Positions 8,409 through 17,675 of a DNA stretch of 40,837 nucleotides are shown here, in pieces (position 1 is the first letter of the stretch; each line of letters starts with the position of its first letter). The DNA lies in contig CALUIS010000026.1 in the NCBI GenBank assembly GCA_944320765.1, positions 1 to 40,837 on the forward strand, written 5' to 3'. The translations under genes were made by a program, and so were the position numbers. The notes below the pieces were generated by a model that was not told the origin of the DNA, searched no databases, and was given only the letters and a program-made list of their open reading frames with translations. The DNA is from an uncultured Paraprevotella sp. Lineage in GTDB: Bacteria; Bacteroidota; Bacteroidia; Bacteroidales; Bacteroidaceae.

Positions 8409-8903
8409 TTACTTCATCATCTTCCGGCGATAGTCCACCATCTTGATGGCATCCACGGCACACTCATCCCCTTTGTTGCCCAAGATGCCGCCGGCACGGT
8501 CTTGCGCCTGTTGCAGGTTGTTGCACGTCAGCAGGCCGTAGATGACCGGAATGTCACCCGATACATTCAGTTCGGCCAATCCTTGTGTGGTGCCTTGGCA
8601 AATATAGTCGAAGTGGGGAGTATCCCCCCGGATGACACATCCGATGGCGATGACGGCATCCACCTTGCCGCTTTTGGCCATTTGTGCGGCCCCGAAAACA
8701 AGTTCGAAGCTTCCGGGGACGGTCATGGTGAGGATATGCTCCTCCGCGACACCTTGTTTCACCAATGTGTCGTGTGCGCCTTGCAGCAGTGTCCCCGTGA
8801 TGTTATGGTTCCATTCGCTGACCACGATGCCGAATCTCATGCCTTCGGCAGAAGGGATGGCGGCGGGATTGTAATCCGAAAGGTTGTGCAATGCTGTAGC
8901 CAT
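8409..8903 (-). CDS. ribH: 6,7-dimethyl-8-ribityllumazine synthase
   Basis: RibH condenses 5-amino-6-ribitylaminouracil with dihydroxybutanone phosphate in the penultimate step of riboflavin synthesis. The 164-residue protein shows FGIVVSEWN at 24-32, VPGSFELVF at 62-70, [15 protein letters not shown] with catalytic H97, and GNKGDECA near the C-terminus, all family landmarks. Length is normal. The gene follows the TPR protein gene after 29 bases on the same strand and is probably co-transcribed with it. No other rib gene is nearby and no FMN riboswitch is apparent. Confidence 0.96.
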   Translation of the reverse strand: MATALHNLSDYNPAAIPSAEGMRFGIVVSEWNHNITGTLLQGAHDTLVKQGVAEEHILTMTVPGSFELVFGAAQMAKSGKVDAVIAIGCVIRGDTPHFDYICQGTTQGLAELNVSGDIPVIYGLLTCNNLQQAQDRAGGILGNKGDECAVDAIKMVDYRRKMMK

Positions 8904-8932
8904 AATACCTGAATCCTTTCTTTTATATGGAA

Positions 8933-9610
8933 CTATTCGCTGACGCGCTCGATATACTTGTCAATATCCGCGTATTGCATGGAGTTCACATATTGAGTCT
9001 TGATTTTCTGATAGCACTCCAAAGCCTTGTCTTTCTGTCCTTGTGATTCGAAGATTTGGCCGGCCTGGAGCAGGTAGAGCGGGCTGAGGCTGTTGTTGTC
9101 TGCCTTTTCGGCAGCTTTCAGCAATGTGGCGGTAGCCTTGTCCAATTGGTCCAGTTCGGCATAGCAGTTTCCCAATGCCCCCAAGGCGGCCGGTGAAACC
9201 ATGGCGTCATCGCGTTCCTTGAAGTTCTCCAGACGGATGACGGCTTCCTGATACTTGCCGGTTTGGGCATAGCTCAGCCCGGCATACAGTTCCGCCAGAT
9301 TACCGGCATCTGTGCTGCCATATTCATCTGCGATTTTCAGGAATCCGGGATAGTCTTGTCCGTCGCCGTTCAACGCTTTTTCGTAATCATCCATCGCGAA
9401 GTATTGCTGTCCTTTGAAAATCATTTCGTTGGCTTTTTCCTCCCGGGGGTTGCTTACAAAGCTGCGGTAGAGGAAGTAGCCGGCCACCAATATGATGATG
9501 GCGAGGAATACGTACATGATGGGCTTCTTGTATTTCTCGATGAAAGCCTCAGAGGAAATCAAGGTCTCTTCCACGTTCAGGGAATCGTGATGTGTCTTTT
9601 TGTTCGTCAT
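8933..9610 (-). CDS. Membrane-anchored tetratricopeptide repeat protein
   Basis: A 225-residue protein with a short cytoplasmic N-terminus, one membrane helix at about 31-50 (from [15 protein letters not shown]) and a soluble C-terminal region of TPR-like helix pairs, for example [19 protein letters not shown] and [19 protein letters not shown]. The layout resembles YfgM-type proteins, which help periplasmic folding, and is common next to ribH in Bacteroidales. The specific role is unknown. It is the first gene of the transcript leading to ribH. Confidence 0.8.
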   Translation of the reverse strand: MTNKKTHHDSLNVEETLISSEAFIEKYKKPIMYVFLAIIILVAGYFLYRSFVSNPREEKANEMIFKGQQYFAMDDYEKALNGDGQDYPGFLKIADEYGSTDAGNLAELYAGLSYAQTGKYQEAVIRLENFKERDDAMVSPAALGALGNCYAELDQLDKATATLLKAAEKADNNSLSPLYLLQAGQIFESQGQKDKALECYQKIKTQYVNSMQYADIDKYIERVSE

Positions 9611-9681
9611 TTTTATTTGATGGTTTATTGTTATTTTCCAAAGTTCCGACCCCGTAATGATGCGTACACGGGAAAGCGGAG

Positions 9682-9689
9682 CAAAAGTA
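9682..9689 (-). promoter_or_regulatory. -7 box for the TPR-ribH transcript
   Basis: On the minus strand this reads TACTTTTG (TAnnTTTG); plus-strand CAAAAGTA. A TTTC replaces the -33 TTTG at 20 bases spacing (plus-strand GAAA at 9710-9713). The same CAAAAGTA form recurs upstream of the efflux and exporter operons. Confidence 0.6.
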
Positions 9690-9752
9690 GCTATTTTCTC
9701 CCGTTTGATGAAATTTATAAGCTATTATTTTTAGGATTCAAGGGATAAACCT

Positions 9753-9760
9753 TAATTTTG
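9753..9760 (+). promoter_or_regulatory. -7 box for recF
   Basis: TAATTTTG fits TAnnTTTG and lies 27 bases before the recF ATG, divergent from the TPR-ribH promoter. A T-rich stretch rather than an exact TTTG is found about 20 bases upstream. A TTG at 9758 that would lengthen recF lies within the box. Confidence 0.6.
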
Positions 9761-9787
9761 CAGGGTGTTTTAACGCGAGGCCGACGG

Positions 9788-10885
9788 ATGATATTGAAGA
9801 AGATTTCTGTTTTGAATTATAAGAACATCGCTCAAGCCGAGTTGGATTTCTCGTGCAAGATGAACTGTTTCATCGGGCATAACGGCGAGGGGAAGACCAA
9901 CCTGCTGGACGCGGTGTATTTCCTTTCTTTTTGTAAGAGTGCCACCAATTCCGTGGATTCCCAGAATATCCGTCATGGAGAGGAATTCTTCATGCTGCAG
10001 GGTGAGTATGAGCGGGAGTCGGGGGAACAAGAGGAGGTGTATTGCGGATTGAAGCGCAGGCAGAAGAAGCGTTTCAAACGTAATAAGAAGGAATATAAGC
10101 GGTTGTCCGAACATATCGGCCTGGTGCCGTTGGTGATGGTCTCTCCCGCCGATGCGGCCTTGATTTCGGACGGGAGCGAGGAGCGTCGTCGGTTCATGGA
10201 TATGGTCATCGTGCAGTACGACCATGAATATCTGGAAGCGTTGGCACGTTACAACAAGGCTTTGCTTCAGCGGAATGTGTTGCTCAAACAAGAGGAAGAG
10301 CCGGACGGGGAACTGATGGCCCTGTGGGAGGAGATGATGGCGCAGGAAGGTACGAGGATTTATGAAAAACGGAAAGCTTACGTGGAGGAGTTCATACCCG
10401 TGTTTCAGGATTTCTATTCGCGTATCTCGCAAGGCAAGGAACAAGTGGGGTTGCGTTATGTCTCGCACGGACAGCGTGGCGACTTGCTGGAGGTGATCCG
10501 GCGCGACCGGGCCAAGGACCGGGTCATGGGATATTCGCTGCATGGCGTTCATAAGGATGAACTGGAAATGACGCTGGACGGCTATCCCATCAAGCGTGAA
10601 GGGTCGCAGGGGCAGAACAAGACTTATCTGATAGCCATGAAGTTGGCGCAGTTCGACTTCCTCCGCCGTACGGGAAGCCGGACAACCCCTTTGTTGTTGC
10701 TGGATGACATCTTCGACAAACTGGATGCCGGGCGGGTGGAGCAGATTGTCAAGCTGGTGTCGGGCGAGCGGTTCGGGCAGATTTTCGTGACGGATACTAA
10801 CCGCGACCATTTGGACCGCATTCTGGAAAAGACAGACCGAGACTATAAGTTGTTTCACGTAGAGAACGGTGTCATCAGCGTATGA
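9788..10885 (+). CDS. recF: DNA replication/repair protein RecF
   Basis: RecF is the SMC-like ATPase that, with RecO and RecR, loads RecA at single-strand gaps. The 365-residue protein carries Walker A GHNGEGKT at 30-37, the ABC signature region GSQGQNKT, and Walker B LLLLDDIFDKLD followed by FVTDTNRDH. The N-terminal LKKISVLNYKNIAQAELDF is typical. Start chosen at ATG 9788 because upstream codons overlap the promoter. It overlaps the DUF721 gene by four bases, a pairing common in Bacteroidota. Confidence 0.95.
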   Translation: MILKKISVLNYKNIAQAELDFSCKMNCFIGHNGEGKTNLLDAVYFLSFCKSATNSVDSQNIRHGEEFFMLQGEYERESGEQEEVYCGLKRRQKKRFKRNKKEYKRLSEHIGLVPLVMVSPADAALISDGSEERRRFMDMVIVQYDHEYLEALARYNKALLQRNVLLKQEEEPDGELMALWEEMMAQEGTRIYEKRKAYVEEFIPVFQDFYSRISQGKEQVGLRYVSHGQRGDLLEVIRRDRAKDRVMGYSLHGVHKDELEMTLDGYPIKREGSQGQNKTYLIAMKLAQFDFLRRTGSRTTPLLLLDDIFDKLDAGRVEQIVKLVSGERFGQIFVTDTNRDHLDRILEKTDRDYKLFHVENGVISV

Positions 10886-11172
10886 GACGGAACAAAGCGG
10901 AGAGCATCGGACAGATTATCCGGCAATACTTGCGGCAGGAAGGTCTGGAGACCCCATTGAACGAGACCCGGATGGCGGCCGCATGGCCTCAGGTGATGGG
11001 GGAGGCCATCGCCCGTTATACGGGGGACGTTTTTGTCAGGAACCAGGTGCTGTACGTGCAGTTGAAGTCGCCCGCCCTTAAGGCGAACCTGATGATGGGG
11101 CGGGAAGCCTTGGTGCAAAAGCTGAATGACTTTGTGGGGGCGCAAGTCATTCGGTCCATCGTGTTCCGTTAG
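10882..11172 (+). CDS. DUF721 protein, DciA-like helicase loader
   Basis: A 96-residue DUF721 protein. The fold can be recognised from AAAWPQVMGEAIARYT, VLYVQLKSPALKANLMM and the closing VIRSIVFR. In many bacteria DUF721 proteins (DciA) load the DnaB helicase at replication forks; the Bacteroidota form is short and contains the DUF721 domain only. ATG 10882 overlaps the recF stop as ATGA, so translation is probably coupled. It converges with the fau gene, with about 20 bases and no obvious hairpin between them. Confidence 0.85.
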   Translation: MRRNKAESIGQIIRQYLRQEGLETPLNETRMAAAWPQVMGEAIARYTGDVFVRNQVLYVQLKSPALKANLMMGREALVQKLNDFVGAQVIRSIVFR

Positions 11173-11192
11173 CGGGCGGTGTATCCTTTGGG

Positions 11193-11726
11193 TCAGAGAA
11201 CCTCATCCATGGGGATGTCATGCGCTTCCGCCGGTACCTGGTCCACCTTCTGAAAGTCGAAGCATATACCTATTTTATATATAGGATAGTCTTTCAGCCG
11301 TGTGAGCAACCGGTCGTAGAACCCTTTTCCTCGTCCCAAACGGTTGCCGGCCGCGTCGAATGCGACACCGGGGATGATTGCCAGGTCGATAGAGCCATAG
11401 TCCGTGAATACATTCCCTTCGGATTCTTGTATGCCGAAAGGCCCTCCAGCCAGCCGGTCTTCGTCGGCGGCGTAGCGATGCAGTTCGATTTCCCCGTCCT
11501 TCACGGAAGGCAGCAGGACATGCTTGCGCTGGCTCCAGTATCTCACGAAGTCGCGGGTGTCCACTTCATCAGGAAGCGAATAATAGAGGAGGACGGTCCG
11601 GGCGGCGATAAACCGTGGATGTACAGCCAACCGTCTCAATATCGGTCCTGAAAGGTCGAATCTGGCCGCCATGGAAGTATCGGCTTTGTGCTTGGAAATG
11701 AGGCTTCTCAATTCATTCTTGTCCAT
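11193..11726 (-). CDS. fau: 5-formyltetrahydrofolate cyclo-ligase
   Basis: This enzyme converts 5-formyl-THF to 5,10-methenyl-THF using ATP. The 177-residue form starting at MDKNELRSLI is preferred over an upstream start that would run deep into ctpA. Motifs: RRLAVHPRFIAARTVLLYYS, VDTRDF, then IPGVAFDAAGNRLGRGKGFYDRLL, the nucleotide/folate-binding hallmark, and IGICFDFQ. The start overlaps the ctpA stop by 14 bases, so the two genes are translated from one message. Confidence 0.93.
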   Translation of the reverse strand: MDKNELRSLISKHKADTSMAARFDLSGPILRRLAVHPRFIAARTVLLYYSLPDEVDTRDFVRYWSQRKHVLLPSVKDGEIELHRYAADEDRLAGGPFGIQESEGNVFTDYGSIDLAIIPGVAFDAAGNRLGRGKGFYDRLLTRLKDYPIYKIGICFDFQKVDQVPAEAHDIPMDEVL

Positions 11727-13380
11727 GTTGTTCCTTTTTATGGGTTGCAGGGTCTGTTTGGGAAACCTTGGGGAACGCCTCTCCGTTTTCCAGCACTTCC
11801 ACGGCGCGCAGGACGGCCGGGTCGTCGCTGTTGATGAACTCATAGAACTGTTCCGTCTCCTTGGTGTTGTTGATGATGAAGGCGTAAAGGCTTCTCCTGA
11901 ACAGTTTGCGGGACTTGTAGAGCATCAGGTTTCTTTTCCGCAATCCCTTTTGCTGTGCGAAATCGGCGAAATTCCGGATAATGTTCTGCCGGTCCAGATA
12001 ACGGACGATTTCTTCATTGTTGTCCAGCTCGTTCAGTTCCTTTCGGTGTTCGTCTGTGAATTTCAAGGCATACTGGTGCATCAGTCCGCTCATCAAGGCT
12101 TCTTTATAGTAAGAGGTCACGTCCGATGTGTCTTCTGGGATGAAGATGTCCGGCATGATGCCTCCGCTGCCGTAGACCGTTCGTCCCAAAAGGGTCTTGA
12201 ATTGCGGTCCATTTTGCTTGATGCTGTCTTGCGAGAAGAACTCTCCGCGTTCGTAACGTTCCATGAGGTCGTTTTCGTATTCTTCGCCATGTCCTTTCTC
12301 GTAAGGCTTCTGGATGCAGCGTCCGGATGGTGTGTAATAGCGTGCGATGGTCAGCCGGATCAGGCTGCCATCGCGGAACTCTATGGGCTGCTGCACCAGC
12401 CCTTTCCCGAAAGAGCGGCGGCCGATGATCGTCCCCCGGTCGTTGTCCTGGATGGCCCCGGCAAAGATCTCGCTGGCCGAAGCCGAGCCTTCATTGACCA
12501 ATACCACCAGCGGCAGGTTGGGGAAAGCCCCGCGTCCGTCGCTCAGATATTCCTGCCGTGGGGATTTCCGTCCTTCCGTGTACAGAATCAGGCGGTTTTT
12601 AGGCAGGAAGATGTTGGCCATCTGGATGGCAGTCTGCATGATGCCTCCCGTGTTGTCCCGCAGGTCGATAACCAAGTCCTTGAAGCCTTTCTGGTTCAGT
12701 TCGGCCAAGGCCACCAGCAGTTCCGGGTAGGTCGTTTCGCTGAAGCTGCTGATTTTGATGTATCCGGTTTCGGATGTCAGCATGTAGGAGGCTTCCACGC
12801 TATGCACGGGAATGTCTCCCCGCGTGACGGTATAGTATAATGTCTTGTCTTCCCCCATGCGGCGGATGCCGATTTTCACTTTTGTGCCTTTTTCACCTTT
12901 CATCTTGTTCCGGCATTCATCGGCGGAGATGCCTTTGCCGGCGATGGACTCCCCGTCCACGCTGACAATGCGGTCTCCGGCCAGCAGACCTACCTTCTCG
13001 GACGGTCCGCCTTTGATGACGCTGATGATTCGGGCGGTGTCCTCCTGCATGGTGAAGGACACGCCGATGCCGGAGAAGCTCCCTTTCAGGCTCTCGATGG
13101 AGGCTTCCGCGTCCTTGGCGCCGATGTAGGCCGAATGCGGGTCGAGTTCGGCCAGTATGCTGGGCATGGCTTGTTCCACAAGGTCCGTCATGTTGACGGT
13201 GTCCACGTATTGGTCGTCGATGATGCGCAGCAGGTCGTTGATTTTGTTGCTGCCTGTGTTGATGATGTTCAGCCGGTTACCGGAGAAATGGTTGGCATAG
13301 AAGGTCCCGATGAGGATGCCGGCCACCAGGCAGAGGGCCAGCAGGATAGGTGTAAACCGGGATGAGTTGTTGGGATTCAT
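11713..13380 (-). CDS. ctpA: C-terminal processing peptidase (S41 family, PDZ)
   Basis: A 555-residue serine protease of the CtpA/Prc family, anchored by an N-terminal membrane helix (about 11-27) and acting in the periplasm. A PDZ domain spans about 85-180 (GIGVSFTMQ, GLLAGDRIVSVDGE). The S41 catalytic domain follows: VIDLRDNTGG, then NEGSASASE with probable nucleophile S301, and SFGKGLVQ with K326, exactly 25 residues later as in E. coli Prc (S430/K455). The last 150 residues form a charged helical tail. It lies 12 bases after the dCMP deaminase gene and overlaps fau. Confidence 0.93.
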   Translation of the reverse strand: MNPNNSSRFTPILLALCLVAGILIGTFYANHFSGNRLNIINTGSNKINDLLRIIDDQYVDTVNMTDLVEQAMPSILAELDPHSAYIGAKDAEASIESLKGSFSGIGVSFTMQEDTARIISVIKGGPSEKVGLLAGDRIVSVDGESIAGKGISADECRNKMKGEKGTKVKIGIRRMGEDKTLYYTVTRGDIPVHSVEASYMLTSETGYIKISSFSETTYPELLVALAELNQKGFKDLVIDLRDNTGGIMQTAIQMANIFLPKNRLILYTEGRKSPRQEYLSDGRGAFPNLPLVVLVNEGSASASEIFAGAIQDNDRGTIIGRRSFGKGLVQQPIEFRDGSLIRLTIARYYTPSGRCIQKPYEKGHGEEYENDLMERYERGEFFSQDSIKQNGPQFKTLLGRTVYGSGGIMPDIFIPEDTSDVTSYYKEALMSGLMHQYALKFTDEHRKELNELDNNEEIVRYLDRQNIIRNFADFAQQKGLRKRNLMLYKSRKLFRRSLYAFIINNTKETEQFYEFINSDDPAVLRAVEVLENGEAFPKVSQTDPATHKKEQHGQE

Positions 13381-13392
13381 GCGACGTGGCTT

Positions 13393-13842
13393 TTAAAGAT
13401 TCTGTGTGTATTCGTCCAAAGGAAGGTAGACCACCTCTATGCCGGCCCGCTGGAGCAGGTCGACCCCGTCGGTCAGGCGGTATTGGCGGGCGTAGAACAC
13501 TTTCTTGATGCCCGCCTGTATGATGAGCTTGGAGCATTCGATGCAGGGTGCGTCCGTGACGTACAAGGTCGCTCCCTCGCTGTTGTTGCCCGAGCGGGCG
13601 ATTTTCGTGATGGCGTTGGCCTCGGCGTGCAGCACATACGGCTTGGTCAGGTGGTTCTCGTCCTCGCAGATGTTCTCAAATCCGGCCGGCGTGCCGTTAT
13701 AGCCGTCGGAGATGATCATTTTGTTTTTCACGATGAGCGCACCCACCTTGCGTCTCTCGCAATAGCTATTTTCCGCCCAAATCTGAGCCATGCGCAAGTA
13801 ACGCAGGTCCAGTTCGTGTTTTCTTTCTTCCGGGTCTTTCAT
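13393..13842 (-). CDS. Deoxycytidylate (dCMP) deaminase family protein
   Basis: Zinc-dependent deaminase giving dUMP from dCMP for thymidylate synthesis. In 149 residues: YNGTPAGFEN substrate loop at 48-57, zinc/catalytic HAEAN with H72 and E74, and PCIEC with C100 and C103. An additional cysteine/histidine-rich loop of ComE-type dCMP deaminases is suggested by CEDENH. Located between ctpA and the M3 peptidase gene in the same direction with gaps of 12 and 18 bases, so operon membership is likely. Confidence 0.92.
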   Translation of the reverse strand: MKDPEERKHELDLRYLRMAQIWAENSYCERRKVGALIVKNKMIISDGYNGTPAGFENICEDENHLTKPYVLHAEANAITKIARSGNNSEGATLYVTDAPCIECSKLIIQAGIKKVFYARQYRLTDGVDLLQRAGIEVVYLPLDEYTQNL

Positions 13843-13860
13843 CTTTTTATCCTTTTCGTT

Positions 13861-15930
13861 TCAGGCTTTTCCTTTGATTCCGTTCCGTTTCAGCAAGGCT
13901 TCGATGGTCGGGGCTTGTCCGCGGAAACGTTTGTACAGCGTCATGGGCGGTTCGGTACCTCCTTTGGACAGGATATTGTCGCGGAAGCTTTGCGCCACTT
14001 CTTGGTTGAAGATTCCTTTTTCCTTAAAGAGGGAGAATGCGTCGGCATCCAGCACTTCCGCCCATTTGTAGCTGTAATATCCGGCCGCATAGCCTCCTGC
14101 CATGATATGTCCGAACTGTACGCTCATGCAGGTGCCTTCAGGCTGCGGAAGGAGTTGGGCGGAGGCCCATGCATTCCTCTCGAAGTCGAATATGTCCCCG
14201 TCAAACGGCTGGTCCATGGTGTAATAAGCCATGTCCAGCAGCCCGAAACTGACCTGGCGGATGCAGGCGTAGGCGGCATTGAAGTTGCGGCTTCTGACAA
14301 TCCGGTCAATCAGTTCGTCCGGGAGCGGTTCGCCGGTCTGGTAATGCGTGGCAAAGGTATTTAAAAATTCGCGTTCCACGGCAAAATTTTCCATGATTTG
14401 TGAAGGAAGTTCCACAAAATCCCAATATACGCTGGTGCCGCTGAGGCTTTCGAAGCGCGTGCGGGCAAAGATGCCGTGCAGGGCGTGTCCGAATTCGTGG
14501 AGGAAAGTCTCGACCTCGCCTAATGTGAGCAGGGCAGGTTTGCTTTCCGTCGGTTGGGTCAGGTTCATCGTGACCGACACGTGCGGGCGGTGGTCTGTTC
14601 CGTTCTCGTCAATCCATTGGTCCTTGTAAGATGTCATCCAGGCTCCGCTTTGTTTGCCTTTGCGGGGATGGAAGTCCGTGTAGAGTATGGCCAGGTAGGA
14701 ACCGTCCTTGTCATACACTTCGTAGGCTGTCACATCCGGATGGTAGACCGGAATGTTCCGGTTTTCCTTGAAGGTGATGCCGTAAAGGCGGGTGGCCAGT
14801 CCGAACACGCCCTGTTTCACGCGGGACAGTTCAAAGTATGGGCGCAGCATCTCGGCGTCCAGGTTGAATTTCTCCAACTGTAGTTTGTGGGCATAGTATC
14901 CGAAGTCCCAGGGTTGCAGGATGAACTCTTCCCCTTCCGTTTCTTTCGCTTTCCGTTCCACAGCCTTTACTTCCTCCCGTGCGGTGGGCAGGTAGGCTTC
15001 CAGCAGGTCGTTAAGCAGTTTGTACACATTCGTGCTGTTTTCCGCCATGCGTTTTTTCAGGACGAAGTCCGCATACGTCCGGTAGCCCAGCAATTGGGCG
15101 CGTTCGCGGCGGAGGTTCACGATGCGTTTGACGATTTCCTGGTTGTTGTATTCATTGTCATGCGTACAGAGGGTGTTCCGTGCCATGTACATCTTTTTCC
15201 TAAGTTCCCGGTTGTCTGCATAGGTCATGAAAGGTGTGTAGCTCGGGGCATGGAGCGTGAAGAGCCATCCTTCCAACCGCTTCTCCTTGGCAGCCAATGC
15301 GGCGGCCTCTATGGCCGAGTCCGGCAGTCCGGCCAAGTCCTTCTTGTCCGTCAGGTGGAGTTGGAAAGCGTTGGTTTCCTTCAGGTTGTTCTGGGAAAAC
15401 TGTAAGGTCAGCTGGTTCAGCTCCTTGCTGATGGCGCGGAATTTTTCCTTGTTTTCGGGAGAAAGATTGGCTCCGCTGCGGATGAAGCCGTCGTAGCTTT
15501 TGTCCAACAGGGTCTGTTCTTCGTCGGTCAGGTCGCGGTGGTGTTCGTACACAGCCTTGACCCTTGCGAAGAGTTTCTCGTTCAGCAGGATGTTGTTGGC
15601 GTGTTCCGTCAGGATGGGAGACATCTTTTGTGCCAGAGCGTCCATCTCGTCGTTGGTTTCCGCGCTCAGCAGATTGAAGAATACGTTGCTTACGCGGCTC
15701 AGCAAGTTGTCGGGGACGCTGAACGATATGGTATTGTCGAACGTCGGTTCATCCGGGTTGTTGACGATGGTGTCCGTCAGTTCGTCGTCTTGTCGAATGC
15801 CTTCCATGAAGGCCGGCTCGTAATCTTCCAGACGGATACGGTCGAAGGGGGCCGTTTCGTGGGGGGTGTCGTAAGGGGTGAAAAAGGGATTCTTATGTTC
15901 TGTGTTCTGTTGTTCTTCTGTCTGTGCCAT
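13861..15930 (-). CDS. dcp: M3-family metallopeptidase (peptidyl-dipeptidase Dcp / oligopeptidase A type)
   Basis: A 689-residue zinc peptidase. The HEFGH motif at 478-482 within FLHEFGHALHG holds two zinc histidines and the catalytic glutamate; a third ligand region is ENFAVERE. The C-terminal VLDADAFSLFKEKGIFN and FRDNILSKGGTEPPM are characteristic of the Dcp/OpdA branch. No signal peptide is present, so it should act on short peptides in the cytoplasm. Length fits the family. It starts 21 bases after the Crp-like regulator. Confidence 0.92.
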   Translation of the reverse strand: MAQTEEQQNTEHKNPFFTPYDTPHETAPFDRIRLEDYEPAFMEGIRQDDELTDTIVNNPDEPTFDNTISFSVPDNLLSRVSNVFFNLLSAETNDEMDALAQKMSPILTEHANNILLNEKLFARVKAVYEHHRDLTDEEQTLLDKSYDGFIRSGANLSPENKEKFRAISKELNQLTLQFSQNNLKETNAFQLHLTDKKDLAGLPDSAIEAAALAAKEKRLEGWLFTLHAPSYTPFMTYADNRELRKKMYMARNTLCTHDNEYNNQEIVKRIVNLRRERAQLLGYRTYADFVLKKRMAENSTNVYKLLNDLLEAYLPTAREEVKAVERKAKETEGEEFILQPWDFGYYAHKLQLEKFNLDAEMLRPYFELSRVKQGVFGLATRLYGITFKENRNIPVYHPDVTAYEVYDKDGSYLAILYTDFHPRKGKQSGAWMTSYKDQWIDENGTDHRPHVSVTMNLTQPTESKPALLTLGEVETFLHEFGHALHGIFARTRFESLSGTSVYWDFVELPSQIMENFAVEREFLNTFATHYQTGEPLPDELIDRIVRSRNFNAAYACIRQVSFGLLDMAYYTMDQPFDGDIFDFERNAWASAQLLPQPEGTCMSVQFGHIMAGGYAAGYYSYKWAEVLDADAFSLFKEKGIFNQEVAQSFRDNILSKGGTEPPMTLYKRFRGQAPTIEALLKRNGIKGKA

Positions 15931-15951
15931 ATTATTTTGTGATGTTTTATG

Positions 15952-16638
15952 TTAGCGGGCTTGGATGAGTTTTTCCAAGGCCGGGATGATGATTTTCTTC
16001 CGTTTGAGCGAGACAAGTCCGGCTTGTTGCAGACGCTTCAATGCGTTCGATGCGTTCATCCTCGGCTCGTTGATTTGTAGACCTAAGTCTTCCATGCTGA
16101 TCTCCAACACCTTTTCACCGGCTGGGTAGACACTGTGGGCGTGAATGAAGTTGACGATCCGCTTTTCCGCATCGCCCGACAAGTCATGCCACAGCCAGCG
16201 TCCTTGCCGGTAGATGATGGTGGACAAGAGGTTGATGAGGTTCAGCCGGAACACTTCGAAGTGACTGAACAGCTGTGTTACTCCAGCTTTGGGAATGACC
16301 AGCGCATGAGTTTCTGTCAGTGCGGTATAGGTGTGGGTGTAATGAGGAGTGATGCCGTACAACGCCTCCGGCTGCAGGAGGACAGGGGATTGCAGCCGTT
16401 CGGAGAAGGCGAAACGGTTGTTGTCCGACCGGGTGCGCATTTGCACGATTCCCTGAAGCGTGAGGGTCAGCTGTTGGCATTTTTGGTCTTGTTCCGCCAG
16501 CTTTTCCCCTTTGGCATATCTCTTGAGCCGGTGGGGGACAGAGGCGGAGAACCGAGCCAACTCGATTTTCCCGATTCCTTGGAAGAGCGGCAGGTCGGAC
16601 AAGGTTTCCAACGTGAGGTTCTCCATGTAGCTGCCCAT
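15952..16638 (-). CDS. Crp/Fnr-family transcription regulator
   Basis: A 228-residue protein with a cyclic-nucleotide-binding-like beta domain (about 15-130; LADLPLF-like start, YAKGEKLAEQDQKCQQL) and a C-terminal winged helix (about 165-225; SMEDLGLQINEPRMNASNALKRL, then GLVSLKRKKIIIP). No Fnr-type cysteine cluster is present and the cAMP-contact residues are not conserved, so the ligand is unknown. A second Met at position 5 is an alternative start. It is tightly packed downstream of apbE (two bases) and upstream of dcp. Confidence 0.82.
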   Translation of the reverse strand: MGSYMENLTLETLSDLPLFQGIGKIELARFSASVPHRLKRYAKGEKLAEQDQKCQQLTLTLQGIVQMRTRSDNNRFAFSERLQSPVLLQPEALYGITPHYTHTYTALTETHALVIPKAGVTQLFSHFEVFRLNLINLLSTIIYRQGRWLWHDLSGDAEKRIVNFIHAHSVYPAGEKVLEISMEDLGLQINEPRMNASNALKRLQQAGLVSLKRKKIIIPALEKLIQAR

Positions 16639-16640
16639 TG

Positions 16641-17675
16641 TCAGGGGGTCGTGATGAGTTTCTTCATTCCGGGTGTGGCAAAGACCTGGTCCTTGCCGTT
16701 TTCGTCCGCATAAATGAGGTAAGCCTGTACGTCTGGCGCTCTGTCCAGCACCTCTTGCGCCTTTTCCAGCCCCAGCACCATAAAGGCGGTGGCATAGGCA
16801 TCGGCGGTGGCGCAGTCTTTGGCCAGCACGGTGGCCGACAGGATGGAATGCTGTACGGGGTATCCGGTATGCGGGTCGATGGTGTGGGCATATTTCTTTC
16901 CGTCCTTATAATAGAAGTTCCGGTAATTGCCCGAGGTGGCGATACCGGCATCTTTCACGTTCAGGATGGTTTGGATTTCGTTGTGTACGTTGAGCGTGTC
17001 GTCTATCGGTTTGTTGACACCCACTTTCCAGGGGCGCTTTTGGGGGCTTTGTCCTTTTACGACGATTTCCCCGCCAATCTCAATCATGTAGTTCCGGATG
17101 CCTTTCCGGTCGAGCAGGCGTGCCACCGCGTCGCTGCCGTATCCTTTGGCGATGGCACTACAGTCCAAGGTTACCCTCGGGTCTTGCTTGACCACTTTTC
17201 CGCCCGAAAGGCTCACTTTCTCGAATCCTACGAATTGGAGCAGGCTGTCGATTTGTGCCGGAGTGACATTCGGCTCGTTCTTGAAACCGAACCCCCAGGC
17301 GTTGACCAGCGGGGCGACGGTGATGTCGAAGGCCCCGTCGGTCTTTCTGCTGATTTCCTTAGCCAGGCGGAAGACGTGGACGAACATGCTGTCGGGGATG
17401 ACTTCTTCGTTACGGTTGACCCGGCTGATGACGGACGTTTGGTTGAAAGGCGAGAGCGAGGCGTCCACCTTCTGGAGTTCCGCCTGGATGTCTTTCTGCA
17501 AACTGGAGTCGCATTGGTAGGTCACGTGGTAGAATGTACCGAATATGGCCCCTTCCTCCTGTTGGAAAGGTGCGGTAGAGGGATTGTTGCGGATGACATA
17601 AATCGTACCGATGACCAGCAACAGCAGGAACGGAAGTTGCCAGCGTAATTTCTTCTTTTTATCATTCATGGCCAT
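16641..17675 (-). CDS. apbE: FAD:protein FMN transferase (ApbE)
   Basis: ApbE attaches FMN to threonine of flavoproteins such as the NQR and RNF complexes, in the periplasm. The 344-residue protein has an N-terminal membrane anchor (about 13-28) instead of the usual lipoprotein Cys. Family motifs: GTFYHVTYQC, DASLSPFNQTSVISRVN, GAFDITVAPLVNAWGFG, AIAKGYGSDAVARLL, and HTIDPHTGYPVQH with the metal-binding region before ADAYATAFMVLG. MAMN offers two starts (17675, 17669); the first overlaps mntP by 10 bases, indicating coupling. Confidence 0.93.
   Translation of the reverse strand: MAMNDKKKKLRWQLPFLLLLVIGTIYVIRNNPSTAPFQQEEGAIFGTFYHVTYQCDSSLQKDIQAELQKVDASLSPFNQTSVISRVNRNEEVIPDSMFVHVFRLAKEISRKTDGAFDITVAPLVNAWGFGFKNEPNVTPAQIDSLLQFVGFEKVSLSGGKVVKQDPRVTLDCSAIAKGYGSDAVARLLDRKGIRNYMIEIGGEIVVKGQSPQKRPWKVGVNKPIDDTLNVHNEIQTILNVKDAGIATSGNYRNFYYKDGKKYAHTIDPHTGYPVQHSILSATVLAKDCATADAYATAFMVLGLEKAQEVLDRAPDVQAYLIYADENGKDQVFATPGMKKLITTP

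Noticed and set aside
6952..8463. Long minus-strand open frame (503 codons) opposite metH and the HAD gene
   Set aside because: It is a shadow of GC-rich codons in metH; its translation has no recognisable motif and it runs across two well-supported genes and a terminator.
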